This document shows, piece after piece, positions 24,555-32,197 of a DNA stretch of 64,000 bases. Source of the stretch: a virus; IMG/VR virus record IMGVR_UViG_3300007511_000004, positions 82,557 through 146,556 of that record, one strand, 5' to 3'. The translations under genes and the position numbers were made by a program. The notes under the pieces were generated by a model, which was given only the letters and a program-made list of their open reading frames with translations, was not told the origin of the DNA and ran no database searches. Every line of letters starts with the position of its first letter. The first letter of the stretch is position 1.

Positions 24555-24569
24555 TAAACTATGATTAAA
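24523..24569 (+). repeat. 47-bp repeat (copy of rnh promoter region)
   Basis: Identical to 43097-43143. It holds the TTTACT-17-TATAAT promoter and the first bases after it. Confidence 0.92.
24527..24555 (+). promoter_or_regulatory. Promoter of the oxygenase cassette
   Basis: TTTACT, 17 bases, TATAAT, overlapping the end of the metalloprotease-like gene and reading into the radical SAM gene. Confidence 0.75.
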
Positions 24570-24608
24570 CGATATATACATTGTAGTTCGGGTGATGCCG
24601 TAACACAT

Positions 24609-24641
24609 CCGCGGGGAGCCACGGTTAGTCCCCATTTTTTT
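24609..24641 (+). terminator. Leader hairpin with T-run (possible attenuator)
   Basis: GGGGA and TCCCC pair around an 11-base loop and are followed by ATTTTTTT, between the cassette promoter and the radical SAM gene. A 35-codon frame (24561-24668) crosses it. Attenuation is inferred. Confidence 0.5.
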
Positions 24642-24654
24642 ATAAGAGGGACTA

Positions 24655-25590
24655 ATGAACTATTTTGAGATTGAACCAGAACAAAATACCTTCTCTAATA
24701 TAGTAGTAGATCTCACCCATCGCTGCAATATGGAATGTGCTAACTGCTATATTCCTAACCGTGATATCCCTGACCTAGATAAAGATAAGCTGTTCCAATT
24801 CTTATCCAAACTCCCCAGTAGAACATACATTCGTTTAATTGGTGCAGAACCAACTATGCGAGGAGATCTCCCCGAAATTATTGCAATGGTCAAAAAGCTT
24901 GGACATAGACCCAGCTTAACCACTAATGGTCTAAAGCTTGCAAATCTTTCCTACGTTAAAACATTAAAAGAATCCGGACTTCGCTTGCTACTCCATAGTA
25001 TGAATGGTGCGGACGATGATATGGTCTATAAAGCACTAGATAATGGCAAATGGGCAACTGTAAAGGTCCGAGCTCTAAACAATATATTTGCCGAAAGACT
25101 TCCAATCAATACCGGTACTATTATTGCTCGTGGCGTAAATGAATACGTTATGAATAGACAGGTAGAAGTATTTGCTGAAAGAGCAATCGCAAATGGAATC
25201 AATTTTAATACAACACCTCCATACAATAAAATAACTCCGGTTCTCAGAATGAAATCGGTTGGTATGATCGGAAGATATATGGAAGGTGTATCTTATACAA
25301 TTGATGAGTTATCAGATATGGCAGTTTATAGATTAGGTATAGATAAATCTGATATCATAAAAACATCAGCAGGTGTAGTAAAAGCCGGACCTCAATCCGG
25401 TGAAGCTTTGACCTCTTATATGTTCCCATATCAAACCAAAGCGGGTAAAGTCTTAATTAGACTTATCGATTGGCAGACGGATGACGAAGGAGTCATTGAT
25501 CATGACAATCCCAATCGTGGTAGATTAACCCAGAACTTTAAAATCGCACCATTTTTTGAGCATGTGAAAAAGAATGAAAACGGCTATTAG
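24655..25590 (+). CDS. Radical SAM protein
   Basis: A 311-residue radical SAM enzyme. The CxxxCxxC cluster motif is CNMECANC (residues 24-31), followed by LIGAEPTMRGDLPEII and LTTNGLKL, the usual SAM-binding strands. No SPASM-type extra cluster is evident at the C-terminus. It would generate a 5'-deoxyadenosyl radical; the substrate is unknown. It leads the cassette and overlaps the next gene by 17 bases. The neighbouring oxygenases suggest stepwise modification of one molecule or peptide. Confidence 0.9.
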   Translation: MNYFEIEPEQNTFSNIVVDLTHRCNMECANCYIPNRDIPDLDKDKLFQFLSKLPSRTYIRLIGAEPTMRGDLPEIIAMVKKLGHRPSLTTNGLKLANLSYVKTLKESGLRLLLHSMNGADDDMVYKALDNGKWATVKVRALNNIFAERLPINTGTIIARGVNEYVMNRQVEVFAERAIANGINFNTTPPYNKITPVLRMKSVGMIGRYMEGVSYTIDELSDMAVYRLGIDKSDIIKTSAGVVKAGPQSGEALTSYMFPYQTKAGKVLIRLIDWQTDDEGVIDHDNPNRGRLTQNFKIAPFFEHVKKNENGY

Positions 25591-26068
25591 ATATACCCCA
25601 CAGTTTGACCAATTCGTCGGTACAATTAAAGAAATGGTAAGTGGTTTACCTGACGATAAACTAAAAGGCAATTACTCACTTGAAAATCTGATAGTCGACG
25701 AATGGATAGCCGTATCGGTTTTCGAAGGGGGATTTTCTTCTGTAGCTTGGCGGCCTTGGTGGGGTAATAATTGCAGAATCTTAAATAGGTTTTATAAAAA
25801 GCCTGGATATAGGTTCGAAAATGATAAGCGTAAGGTATCACAAGAAACCCTAGATATGATTGAACAGCAATTAAGAGCTGCTTTTCATTTAGGATATGAT
25901 TGTGCTTTTATGAGTCGAGAAACCAAAACTCAATCATTCAATCACTATAAGAAACATCTACAACAACCTTGGTATTCTTCAGATGAAAAGTATAGGATGA
26001 CTGAAAATTCTTATCAAAACATTATGTGGACACCGCTAAATAGCAATGAATTAATCATGGAGAAATAA
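25574..26068 (+). CDS. Hypothetical cassette protein
   Basis: A 164-residue protein rich in aromatic residues (SSVAWRPWWGNNC). The helix-like stretch LRAAFHLGYDCAFMSRE might belong to an acyltransferase-like fold, but I cannot assign it. It is translationally coupled to the radical SAM gene and precedes a TauD-like gene by no bases. Confidence 0.65.
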   Translation: MKTAIRYTPQFDQFVGTIKEMVSGLPDDKLKGNYSLENLIVDEWIAVSVFEGGFSSVAWRPWWGNNCRILNRFYKKPGYRFENDKRKVSQETLDMIEQQLRAAFHLGYDCAFMSRETKTQSFNHYKKHLQQPWYSSDEKYRMTENSYQNIMWTPLNSNELIMEK

Positions 26069-26971
26069 ATGCATTATGTGATAGAAGATTTCGACTATAG
26101 TTCGGGTGCTGAAGAAGTACGCGATCTTATCGGTGAATATCGAACTGTAGTTATTCGAAATAAATCTGCTAGAACCCCGGAACAATTAATTGAATTTTAT
26201 AAAAAGATCGGTAATGTAGTAGCCCAGAATAATAAGGTTACTGGTACTATTGCAACTGGTGAACTTGTCAAAGTTAGACAGGATGGACTATTTTCCGGTA
26301 AAGACGATGGTGAATTAGAATGGCACAGCGCCGGCATGAACAGAATTGGCCATGATGATATTGTAGCAATGTATATGCACCAGGTTGCAGAATCCGGCGG
26401 CGTAACGTATTTTACTGATCATCAACAAGCTTTTGCGGATTTAGATGAAGATACCCAAAAGGTTCTTAGACAATTAAAGTCTAAAATCGTTACGTACAAT
26501 GCTAAAATGAAACTTCAAAAAATGCATTATAAAAATGTATTTAATGATGAACAGACTATGATGGAATTCAAAGATATTGACGGAAAGACCTCATTTGAAA
26601 AGCAAACCCCTAGGAAAGATTTAGTAACAAGACACCCAATTAATGGTAAAGAAGGTTTATATTTTCCATGGAGTGTCATACGAGGTTTCTCCGGATTATC
26701 CCATGATGAATCGCAAATATCTTTCCGCCCCGATCAGCACGATATTTACTATATGTTGAAACATCATACACTACAAGACAAATACGTGTACGCGCACGAG
26801 TGGCATCCGTACGATATTATTTTAAGTGATCAACATCACAGTTTACATAAGAGGGACGCATATGTTGGAGACCGTGAGCTATGGAGAGCTGGAATCTGGA
26901 TACGATCTGAAGACAAGCTCACTGAACAATGGACTTGTGAAAGTCTCGTGCCCGAAGCCTCTGACTCTTGA
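26069..26971 (+). CDS. TauD-like 2OG-Fe(II) oxygenase homologue with HxA motif
   Basis: A 300-residue TauD/TfdA-family protein. The first iron motif, normally HxD/E, is HSA here (LEWHSAGMN, near residues 90-94). The distal part is intact: LSDQHHSLHKRDAYVGDRELWRAGI, with the iron His and the Arg that binds 2-oxoglutarate. Loss of the carboxylate is the hallmark of Fe/2OG halogenases (HxA or HxG), though it may also mean a dead enzyme. The 3' end overlaps the next TauD-like gene by 110 bases. Confidence 0.8.
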   Translation: MHYVIEDFDYSSGAEEVRDLIGEYRTVVIRNKSARTPEQLIEFYKKIGNVVAQNNKVTGTIATGELVKVRQDGLFSGKDDGELEWHSAGMNRIGHDDIVAMYMHQVAESGGVTYFTDHQQAFADLDEDTQKVLRQLKSKIVTYNAKMKLQKMHYKNVFNDEQTMMEFKDIDGKTSFEKQTPRKDLVTRHPINGKEGLYFPWSVIRGFSGLSHDESQISFRPDQHDIYYMLKHHTLQDKYVYAHEWHPYDIILSDQHHSLHKRDAYVGDRELWRAGIWIRSEDKLTEQWTCESLVPEASDS

Positions 26972-27560
26972 AGAATTCGAAGCTGTAGCACATTCGCTAG
27001 GCAAACCTCTGGTTACTTCTAAACACGTTTTAAACGAATCTCGGACAGTCCAGGAGCTTAGCAACAATGGTCTATTCGGTGATGGAGAAGTAGATTGGCA
27101 CCACGACTGGTCATACGGTCGTGGCAACTATTTCGGCACAATTTTATATAACGTAAAAAATGCTCATCTATCGCCAACCTGGTTTTGTGATATGAGCAAA
27201 GCACCAGAATCTTTAAAGGATCTATATCGAGAAGCAGTTGGTGAATACTATCCGCCACAGCATCTTCATGATACGTGTTTTACCAGTAAACAGTTACGGC
27301 TACTAGAAAAACAAAAAGTTACTAGACCTTATCTGATTAACCACCACGTAACAGGTGAAGAAATTTTATATTGCAGTTGGAGCACCTTACGTAATCCTAC
27401 CGTTGATATTACCCCAATTAAAGAATGGGTAGAAGCAAATGCTTATAAGCACGAATGGGAAGAAAATGATATCCTAGTTTGGGATAACCTAAAAATGAAT
27501 CATAAAAGAGTTGCATTTGAAGGAAAAAGATTGTTATGGAGAACCCAGTTTATAATATAG
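26862..27560 (+). CDS. TauD-like 2OG-Fe(II) oxygenase
   Basis: A 232-residue protein with a canonical HxD (VDWHHDWSY), the later VWDNLKMNHKRVAFEGKRLLWR with distal His and Arg, and an N-terminal TauD-like segment. Its distal motif aligns with that of the previous protein. It should hydroxylate or desaturate a small molecule or peptide using 2-oxoglutarate and O2. The ATG at 26862 follows GAGGG. Confidence 0.82.
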   Translation: MLETVSYGELESGYDLKTSSLNNGLVKVSCPKPLTLEEFEAVAHSLGKPLVTSKHVLNESRTVQELSNNGLFGDGEVDWHHDWSYGRGNYFGTILYNVKNAHLSPTWFCDMSKAPESLKDLYREAVGEYYPPQHLHDTCFTSKQLRLLEKQKVTRPYLINHHVTGEEILYCSWSTLRNPTVDITPIKEWVEANAYKHEWEENDILVWDNLKMNHKRVAFEGKRLLWRTQFII

Positions 27561-27982
27561 CAGTTATTAGTTTCCCTAGAACTGCTTCTAAGTCTTTAGC
27601 GGAATGGTATGGTAAAAAGTACAATAAACCGGTGGCACTAGGAAGCTTACATCAGCCGGAATATCTTGGGAAGAATTTTTGGAATACAAAAGACCTCGTC
27701 TTTTCTAAAACCCACATATTGCATGGACACTGGCACAGTTTAGATAAATTGGATGAAGAGACATTAGAATGTCTTCGATCAGATTATAAAATAGTAACCA
27801 GTTATAGAGAAGCCAACTTGGTATACGACTCTTTATTACGGATAACTCAAAAGCCAGATTTGTTTAGTAGTACGATGATTAAATCGTTAGAGGAAAAAGA
27901 AAAATGGGATATATGGAAACATCACGTATTGAATGGAGACCACGTTGAAACTGTTCAAGGTACACCCAAAGGTTTCTGTTGA
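27536..27982 (+). CDS. Sulfotransferase-like P-loop protein, short
   Basis: A 148-residue protein. ISFPRTASKSLAEWY resembles the 5'-phosphosulfate loop of sulfotransferases and KIVTSYREANLVYDSLLR resembles the 3'-phosphate-binding helix with Arg and Ser. It is shorter than usual (about 250), and its last 50 bases overlap the next gene in another frame, so it may be a truncated form. It overlaps the preceding oxygenase by 25 bases. Confidence 0.6.
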   Translation: MENPVYNIAVISFPRTASKSLAEWYGKKYNKPVALGSLHQPEYLGKNFWNTKDLVFSKTHILHGHWHSLDKLDEETLECLRSDYKIVTSYREANLVYDSLLRITQKPDLFSSTMIKSLEEKEKWDIWKHHVLNGDHVETVQGTPKGFC

Positions 27983-28586
27983 TGACTATGTGATTCCTTT
28001 AAGTTACCCTGAATGGGATCAGGAAAAACTTATTCAAGGATTTAAAAGAGATTATTCTGAACGAAATAGATTAACGTTCTATCCGTATTGGGCAGCTAAT
28101 GAAGAACTGAAGCAAGTTGTTCCACCTAATGTTGTAGAGCATATGCGGCCTAATCCCTTAATCGTTCATTATCATAGAGAACGACCGACTAAAATGTTCG
28201 TTCCTATTCATATAGATGGGAAAGATAGCGATCCTGAAGCTAATTTTAACGCTGCTATTAATATCCCGGTTATCGGATGCGATCATAAGTGCTTAACAAA
28301 TTTTTGGTATGCTCCAGACGGATATCAATATGAAGAAAAGGCTCAAGCTAGAATATACCAATCAGGATTTCTAGAAAATGCAGTCGAATATTGTATGACA
28401 GATCAACCAATTCTATTCAACACAAAAGAGCTGCACTCAACTGCTAATTATAATACGTGGGAAAGAGAACGTTGTATTATATCTTGGAGATTTAATCGGT
28501 ATGTCTCTTGGAACGATGCGAAAGATATGCTTCGTGAATTTCTTCAACCGGTTCCACAAATGACAGACTTAGCACAACTCGATTAG
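27933..28586 (+). CDS. 2OG-Fe(II) oxygenase-like protein (AspH/cupin type)
   Basis: A 217-residue protein. KMFVPIHIDGK supplies HxD, AAINIPVIG is a core strand, and FNTKELHSTANY with RCIISWRF supplies the distal His and Arg. This arrangement matches two leftward genes that follow. No good ribosome binding site precedes the chosen ATG, so the start is uncertain. Its end overlaps the leftward gene 28492-28995 tail to tail by 95 bases. Confidence 0.7.
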   Translation: METTLKLFKVHPKVSVDDYVIPLSYPEWDQEKLIQGFKRDYSERNRLTFYPYWAANEELKQVVPPNVVEHMRPNPLIVHYHRERPTKMFVPIHIDGKDSDPEANFNAAINIPVIGCDHKCLTNFWYAPDGYQYEEKAQARIYQSGFLENAVEYCMTDQPILFNTKELHSTANYNTWERERCIISWRFNRYVSWNDAKDMLREFLQPVPQMTDLAQLD

Positions 28587-28995
28587 TATCACATAAGATA
28601 TGATCTACCCGATGGGGGATATCAACTCTCCAACATTTAGGCGAGTTCAAGTCTAAAGATTCTACTGGTACTTCATCTTCCATATATTGGAATTTAGAAT
28701 CGGGATGTACTTGGATTGGGATATTGATTGCTGAAATGCGCTGCTTAATACCATTTTTTTCTGCAACATCATCGATATGGGTTTTACAAGCCGTATTAGC
28801 CGGTACCATAATAATTGCAGCATAACTGGGCTTGACACCTATCTGATCAGTTAAATAAGAGATTCTTTCCATCTCTTCGTCATTTAACTTGTATGGTCTT
28901 ATGGTCCAATTTGGTTCGGTTATATTGTTGCCGATATTAAAAGCCCATTCAATATCTTCGAGTCTAAGATTCACATCTACATCAAACCATTTCAT
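28492..28995 (-). CDS. 2OG-Fe(II) oxygenase-like protein (AspH/cupin type)
   Basis: A 167-residue protein. ACKTHIDDV gives HxD, ISAINIPIQV is a core strand, and DIPHRVDHILCDTNRVVLSLSF gives distal His and Arg. It is the last of three leftward genes with overlapping ends and shares its motif order with the rightward gene it meets. Substrate unknown. Confidence 0.75.
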   Translation of the reverse strand: MKWFDVDVNLRLEDIEWAFNIGNNITEPNWTIRPYKLNDEEMERISYLTDQIGVKPSYAAIIMVPANTACKTHIDDVAEKNGIKQRISAINIPIQVHPDSKFQYMEDEVPVESLDLNSPKCWRVDIPHRVDHILCDTNRVVLSLSFVEPVEEIHEAYLSHRSKRHTD

Positions 28996-29386
28996 CTGTT
29001 ATCCCCACAATATGATATCTCAAAAAATCGGATCTGTTACCGTTCAAAGCTGTATGTTTTTTTCTCGTATCAACATAATAGGCATTACCAGCCGGCAGCT
29101 GATAAACTTCATCTTCTAATACGAATAAACAACTTGAGTTGGTTATAAGAGGAAAATGTATTCTTGGCGTAGTATCATGATGCCATGAATAACATTCTTT
29201 AGGCTTTAGACGCATAATCCTTGCCATACTTATATTATACTTTTTCAATAAAGAATTGGTATATGGCAAATCATATAAACAGAATGTGCCCTTTTGAATT
29301 AATACGTGTCCATCCTGGCCCATTAAATGTGAAACTTCACTTAGTATAAGGTCAGTGTCGATTGAATCAAGCGTCTGAAAATCCAT
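28982..29386 (-). CDS. Aspartyl/asparaginyl beta-hydroxylase-like protein
   Basis: A 134-residue cupin-fold oxygenase. CYSWHHDTTPRIHFPL gives HxD and a basic co-substrate pocket, LPAGNAYYVDTRKKHTALNGN gives the distal His, and FLRYHIVG the terminal strand with Arg. The pattern (WHHD..PRIHFPL...KKHTALN) is that of AspH-type domains. It overlaps the next leftward gene by 14 bases. Confidence 0.82.
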   Translation of the reverse strand: MDFQTLDSIDTDLILSEVSHLMGQDGHVLIQKGTFCLYDLPYTNSLLKKYNISMARIMRLKPKECYSWHHDTTPRIHFPLITNSSCLFVLEDEVYQLPAGNAYYVDTRKKHTALNGNRSDFLRYHIVGITDEMV

Positions 29387-29675
29387 AAGTCACCGAGCTA
29401 ACATGATCTAGACTTTCTATCAGAGATTTAATTTCAGATTCCGATGAGATATCAAGCAATTTTTGAAAGCGAGAGTCTGACCATAATCTAGAAACGTATA
29501 AAGTTAATCCGTCTTCAGAAAGAGTAGCGGTTTCTTCTGTAATATCTCCAATAAGAATCCCCGCCACAGTTATCTCTCGAAGTTCACCGAAAGTGTGACC
29601 AATCGAATACATTGCTGAAAGCGGATCCTCTTGCTTGTGCACGAAAATGATTTCATATTGTTGTAATTTAGGCAT
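29367..29675 (-). CDS. Hypothetical cassette protein
   Basis: A 102-residue acidic protein, first of the leftward group. AGAGGT precedes its ATG. Not recognised. The 20-base overlap with the AspH-like gene shows they are one transcript. The DNA upstream (29676-29750) is AT-rich and may hold a leftward promoter, but no clear -35/-10 pair is visible. Confidence 0.6.
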   Translation of the reverse strand: MPKLQQYEIIFVHKQEDPLSAMYSIGHTFGELREITVAGILIGDITEETATLSEDGLTLYVSRLWSDSRFQKLLDISSESEIKSLIESLDHVSSVTYGFSDA

Positions 29676-29750
29676 TTTTTACCTCTGGTGTTACAGTAAG
29701 TTCTTTTACTATATATGTTATTATATATGGTTGTTTTAATACCACTCTAT

Positions 29751-29831
29751 TCACTCTATAACTAAAAATGGAATAGGAATTTTAGGCCGTTCTGCATAAA
29801 CCTTTTTACCAACAATACCATTCGCTGCCAA
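29751..29831 (-). pseudogene. Truncated gene remnant at the cassette edge
   Basis: Reading leftward from the repeat boundary, a 26-residue frame beginning LAANGIVGKKVYAERPKIPI and ending VIE-stop looks coding. It is cut exactly where the right copy of the 52-bp repeat begins, so its N-terminal part was lost on insertion. Confidence 0.5.
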
Positions 29832-29882
29832 TTATTCTAAACCTTGGGAAAAAGAAGCATATAAATTCGAAAAAAATGTAAA
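29831..29882 (+). repeat. 52-bp direct repeat, right copy
   Basis: Identical to 24469-24520. In frame with the metalloprotease-like gene it would continue through the promoter to a TAA at 29926, the likely original end of that gene. Confidence 0.92.
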
Positions 29883-29889
29883 TAGGGGG

Positions 29890-29918
29890 TTTACAAATGA
29901 GTCGAAAAGGTTTATATT
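29890..29918 (+). promoter_or_regulatory. Early promoter (repeated type)
   Basis: GGGGG, TTTACA, AATGAGTCGAAAAGGTT, TATATT, then a leader ending GGAGATA before the ATG. One of several near-identical copies. Confidence 0.85.
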
Positions 29919-29943
29919 AGTAGGGTAACCGAGGAGATATACG

Positions 29944-30330
29944 ATGTTCGATATTATCAGTGATCTACATAAAGACGCTCGCGGGTTTCGGCCTACCAAT
30001 GATTGGATGGAAATGTTCGATAAGGTTTCCTCCTCCGAGCAAGAGAAGATCTTCGATGATCTTATCGAAGAGTTAAAAGAAGCCGAAGAAGATGCCCGCA
30101 GAGCCGAGCAACAAGCGATTTACGATTTCGATGATCATCTTGCTGCAGTTCGTCGCGAAGGCGCGCCAGACCGCGCTACTGCTCTTCGTTGGATGACTCA
30201 GCTCTATACGTTCTGTCATGAACAAGACGTAGAACACTTTGTTTGGGAATGGGGGTTCTTATTCACCGATGAAGGCCGTGCTCTAGTGAAAGAGCTTATG
30301 GATATCGTAGAAATGGAGGATATACAATGA
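29944..30330 (+). CDS. Hypothetical early protein
   Basis: A 128-residue acidic helical protein with a coiled-coil stretch (IEELKEAEEDARRAEQQ). It directly follows a strong early promoter with a consensus ribosome binding site, so it is probably made at once after infection. Function unknown. The stop overlaps the next ATG by four bases. Confidence 0.72.
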   Translation: MFDIISDLHKDARGFRPTNDWMEMFDKVSSSEQEKIFDDLIEELKEAEEDARRAEQQAIYDFDDHLAAVRREGAPDRATALRWMTQLYTFCHEQDVEHFVWEWGFLFTDEGRALVKELMDIVEMEDIQ

Positions 30331-30623
30331 ATATCATGAAAGGCGATTCCGACCTAATTGAAGATGATGGCTTTATAACCATTTACCCTAAAGAATTCCA
30401 ACGGGGTATAATCCCACTTAGTTCTTCAGAAATACCCGAACACGGGTCACCACAAGATCGCGGTAGTGCTGATGCATACTATAGTCGGCGTTTCGACCCA
30501 CACTATTATCCACGAGGAACTGGTGTTGGAGAAAGAATCCCGATGACTAAGATGACTGCAGATGAAATTGCCCAGTATAGCTATGGGTTCAGAAACGAGG
30601 ACAATCGAAAAGATTGGAATTAA
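30327..30623 (+). CDS. Hypothetical early protein
   Basis: A 98-residue protein rich in Pro, Gly and Tyr in the middle (YYSRRFDPHYYPRGTGVG), which suggests a disordered or binding segment. It is coupled to the preceding gene. Not recognised. Confidence 0.65.
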   Translation: MNIMKGDSDLIEDDGFITIYPKEFQRGIIPLSSSEIPEHGSPQDRGSADAYYSRRFDPHYYPRGTGVGERIPMTKMTADEIAQYSYGFRNEDNRKDWN

Positions 30624-30647
30624 TTCGAAAAAAATGTAAAAAGGGGG

Positions 30648-30676
30648 TTTACAAACGATTCGTAATAGCTTATATT
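30648..30676 (+). promoter_or_regulatory. Early promoter (repeated type)
   Basis: GGGGG, TTTACA, 17 bases, TATATT, preceded by the A-rich TTCGAAAAAAATGTAAAAA element shared with the cassette repeats. Confidence 0.85.
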
Positions 30677-30702
30677 AGTAGTATCAACAAAGGAGATACC
30701 CA

Positions 30703-30840
30703 ATGGTTAAAGAATTCCTCGTTTTCACCACTTCCGGCGACATGATCGTTACTGCTGCAAAAACCAAAGAGGCAGCTATCGCACAGGTTCAGAAAGAGCT
30801 TCGTGCTGGTGAATCCATCGAATCTGTTGACCGTCTCTAA
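30703..30840 (+). CDS. Small early protein
   Basis: A 45-residue protein beginning MVKEFLVFTTSGDMIVTAA, with a strong AGGAGA site and an early promoter upstream. A strand-helix pattern is visible; no family is recognised. Confidence 0.65.
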   Translation: MVKEFLVFTTSGDMIVTAAKTKEAAIAQVQKELRAGESIESVDRL

Positions 30841-30863
30841 TCTAAATCCCAGGAGAATATATT

Positions 30864-31118
30864 ATGGCGCTTACAACTGATCAAATGGCTCAAGTACAAC
30901 TTCTTTTTGCTGATGCCGATAGCAATGATCTTGACAAAATCGCTAATATGTTCAATGCCGCTCGCCGATCGGCTGAAAACTCAATTAAAAATGAGTTTTC
31001 TGTAGGTCAAAAGGTTACTTGGGTTTCCACCCGAATCCAGCGTCCAATGGCTGGTACAATTACTAAAATTAATCGTAGGCAATGGGCGAGGGGATCGCGC
31101 GCGAAAATATTGTCGTAA
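30864..31118 (+). CDS. Small early protein, frameshifted 3' end
   Basis: An 84-residue frame with FSVGQKVTWVS, MAGTITKINR, an SH3-like or KOW-like beta pattern. The last 15 residues (QWARGSRAKILS) look non-native. In the -1 frame the sequence continues ENIVVNTGDAGTWNVPPSLLQTA to a stop at 31174, which is the expected end of such a domain. So a single-base change, a sequencing error or a programmed shift lies near 31081-31105. A GGAGAA site precedes the ATG. Confidence 0.6.
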   Translation: MALTTDQMAQVQLLFADADSNDLDKIANMFNAARRSAENSIKNEFSVGQKVTWVSTRIQRPMAGTITKINRRQWARGSRAKILS

Positions 31119-31186
31119 ATACTGGTGATGCTGGTACGTGGAACGTTCCTCCATCACTTTTACAAACTGCTTAAGGAGAATATATT

Positions 31187-32143
31187 ATGGCCCATATGGT
31201 TGAAACTATGGCATACGCTGGCGAAACACCTTGGCATGGTCTCGGTGAAGAGGTCTCCAATGAACTTACGCCGGTCCAAATGATGAAAAAAGCCGGAGTG
31301 GATTGGCGCGTCAACGCAGTCGAATCATTTGTAGAATACGATGGCGAAAAGATTCCGACGGGACAAAAGTCGCTTATTCGTTCCACTGATGGTCGTATCC
31401 TCACAAACATCGGGGAAAATTGGAACCCAGTTCAAAACGAAACTGCCTTCGAATTCTTTTCAGAATTTGTAATGGCGGGTGACATGGAGATGCACACCGC
31501 TGGATCACTTCGCGATGGTGAATACGTTTGGGCGTTGGCGAAGGTGAATGATTGGTTTGACGTATTCGGCGGTGACCGAGTCGATTCTTATCTACTTTTT
31601 TCTAACCCCCACAAATATGGGAAGTCGATCGACGTTCGCTTTACACCAATTCGGGTCGTTTGCAACAACACTCTTACGTTCTCTTTGAGCCAAGGGACCA
31701 AGAACGGGGTACGTCTATCACACCGGACAGAGTTCGATCCGGATATGGTAAAAGAAACCTTGGGCCTCGCTCACGAGAAATTTGCTATGTATAAGGAAAT
31801 GGCAGAATTCATTGGATCGCGTCCGGTTACTGCCGAAGCGCTTATTCAATACTATAACGAAGTGTTTCCTAATACATCTCGTACCGAACAACCTAAGGAC
31901 GTTAAAAGTTACGGCGATCTTTCTCGAAACGCAAAGCTTTGCTATGATGCACTAGAGGTTCAACCCGGTGCGGAATATGCGGCTGGCACTTGGTGGAGCG
32001 CATTCAATAGCGTAACCTATGTTACGGACCACGTACAAGGTCGCAATAAAGATAACCGATTGCAATCGCAGTGGTTTGGTCAAAACGCGGCTCGGAAGGT
32101 CACAGCGGCAGAAAAGGCAGTGCAATACGCTACTCTCGCTTAA
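31187..32143 (+). CDS. DUF932 protein
   Basis: A 318-residue protein of the DUF932/TIGR03299 family often found in phages and plasmids. MVETMAYAGETPWHGLG at the start, LFSNPHKYGKSIDVRFTPIRVVCNNTL in the middle, and TWWSAFNSVTYVTDHVQG near the end are the family's conserved parts. Function unknown. A GGAGAA site precedes the ATG. Confidence 0.88.
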   Translation: MAHMVETMAYAGETPWHGLGEEVSNELTPVQMMKKAGVDWRVNAVESFVEYDGEKIPTGQKSLIRSTDGRILTNIGENWNPVQNETAFEFFSEFVMAGDMEMHTAGSLRDGEYVWALAKVNDWFDVFGGDRVDSYLLFSNPHKYGKSIDVRFTPIRVVCNNTLTFSLSQGTKNGVRLSHRTEFDPDMVKETLGLAHEKFAMYKEMAEFIGSRPVTAEALIQYYNEVFPNTSRTEQPKDVKSYGDLSRNAKLCYDALEVQPGAEYAAGTWWSAFNSVTYVTDHVQGRNKDNRLQSQWFGQNAARKVTAAEKAVQYATLA

Positions 32144-32197
32144 TTACCAATCACGTAAACCCCCACGAAAAAAATCGAAAAAAGTTGATTTAGGGGG

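Larger units (their letters stand above)
24521..29882. mobile_element. Inserted radical SAM/oxygenase cassette
   Basis: About 5.36 kb bounded by perfect 52-bp direct repeats. It carries six rightward and three leftward genes, a leading promoter copied in the rnh region, and a truncated gene at the right end. No transposase or integrase is seen, so entry by recombination at promoter-linked repeats is inferred. The DNA looks more AT-rich than its neighbours, by eye. Confidence 0.75.

Noticed and set aside
32152-32168. Possible leftward promoter (CGTAAACCCCCAC, reading GGGGGTTTACG on the minus strand)
   Set aside because: No -10-like hexamer lies 17 bases further on the minus strand, unlike the site at 40004-40032.
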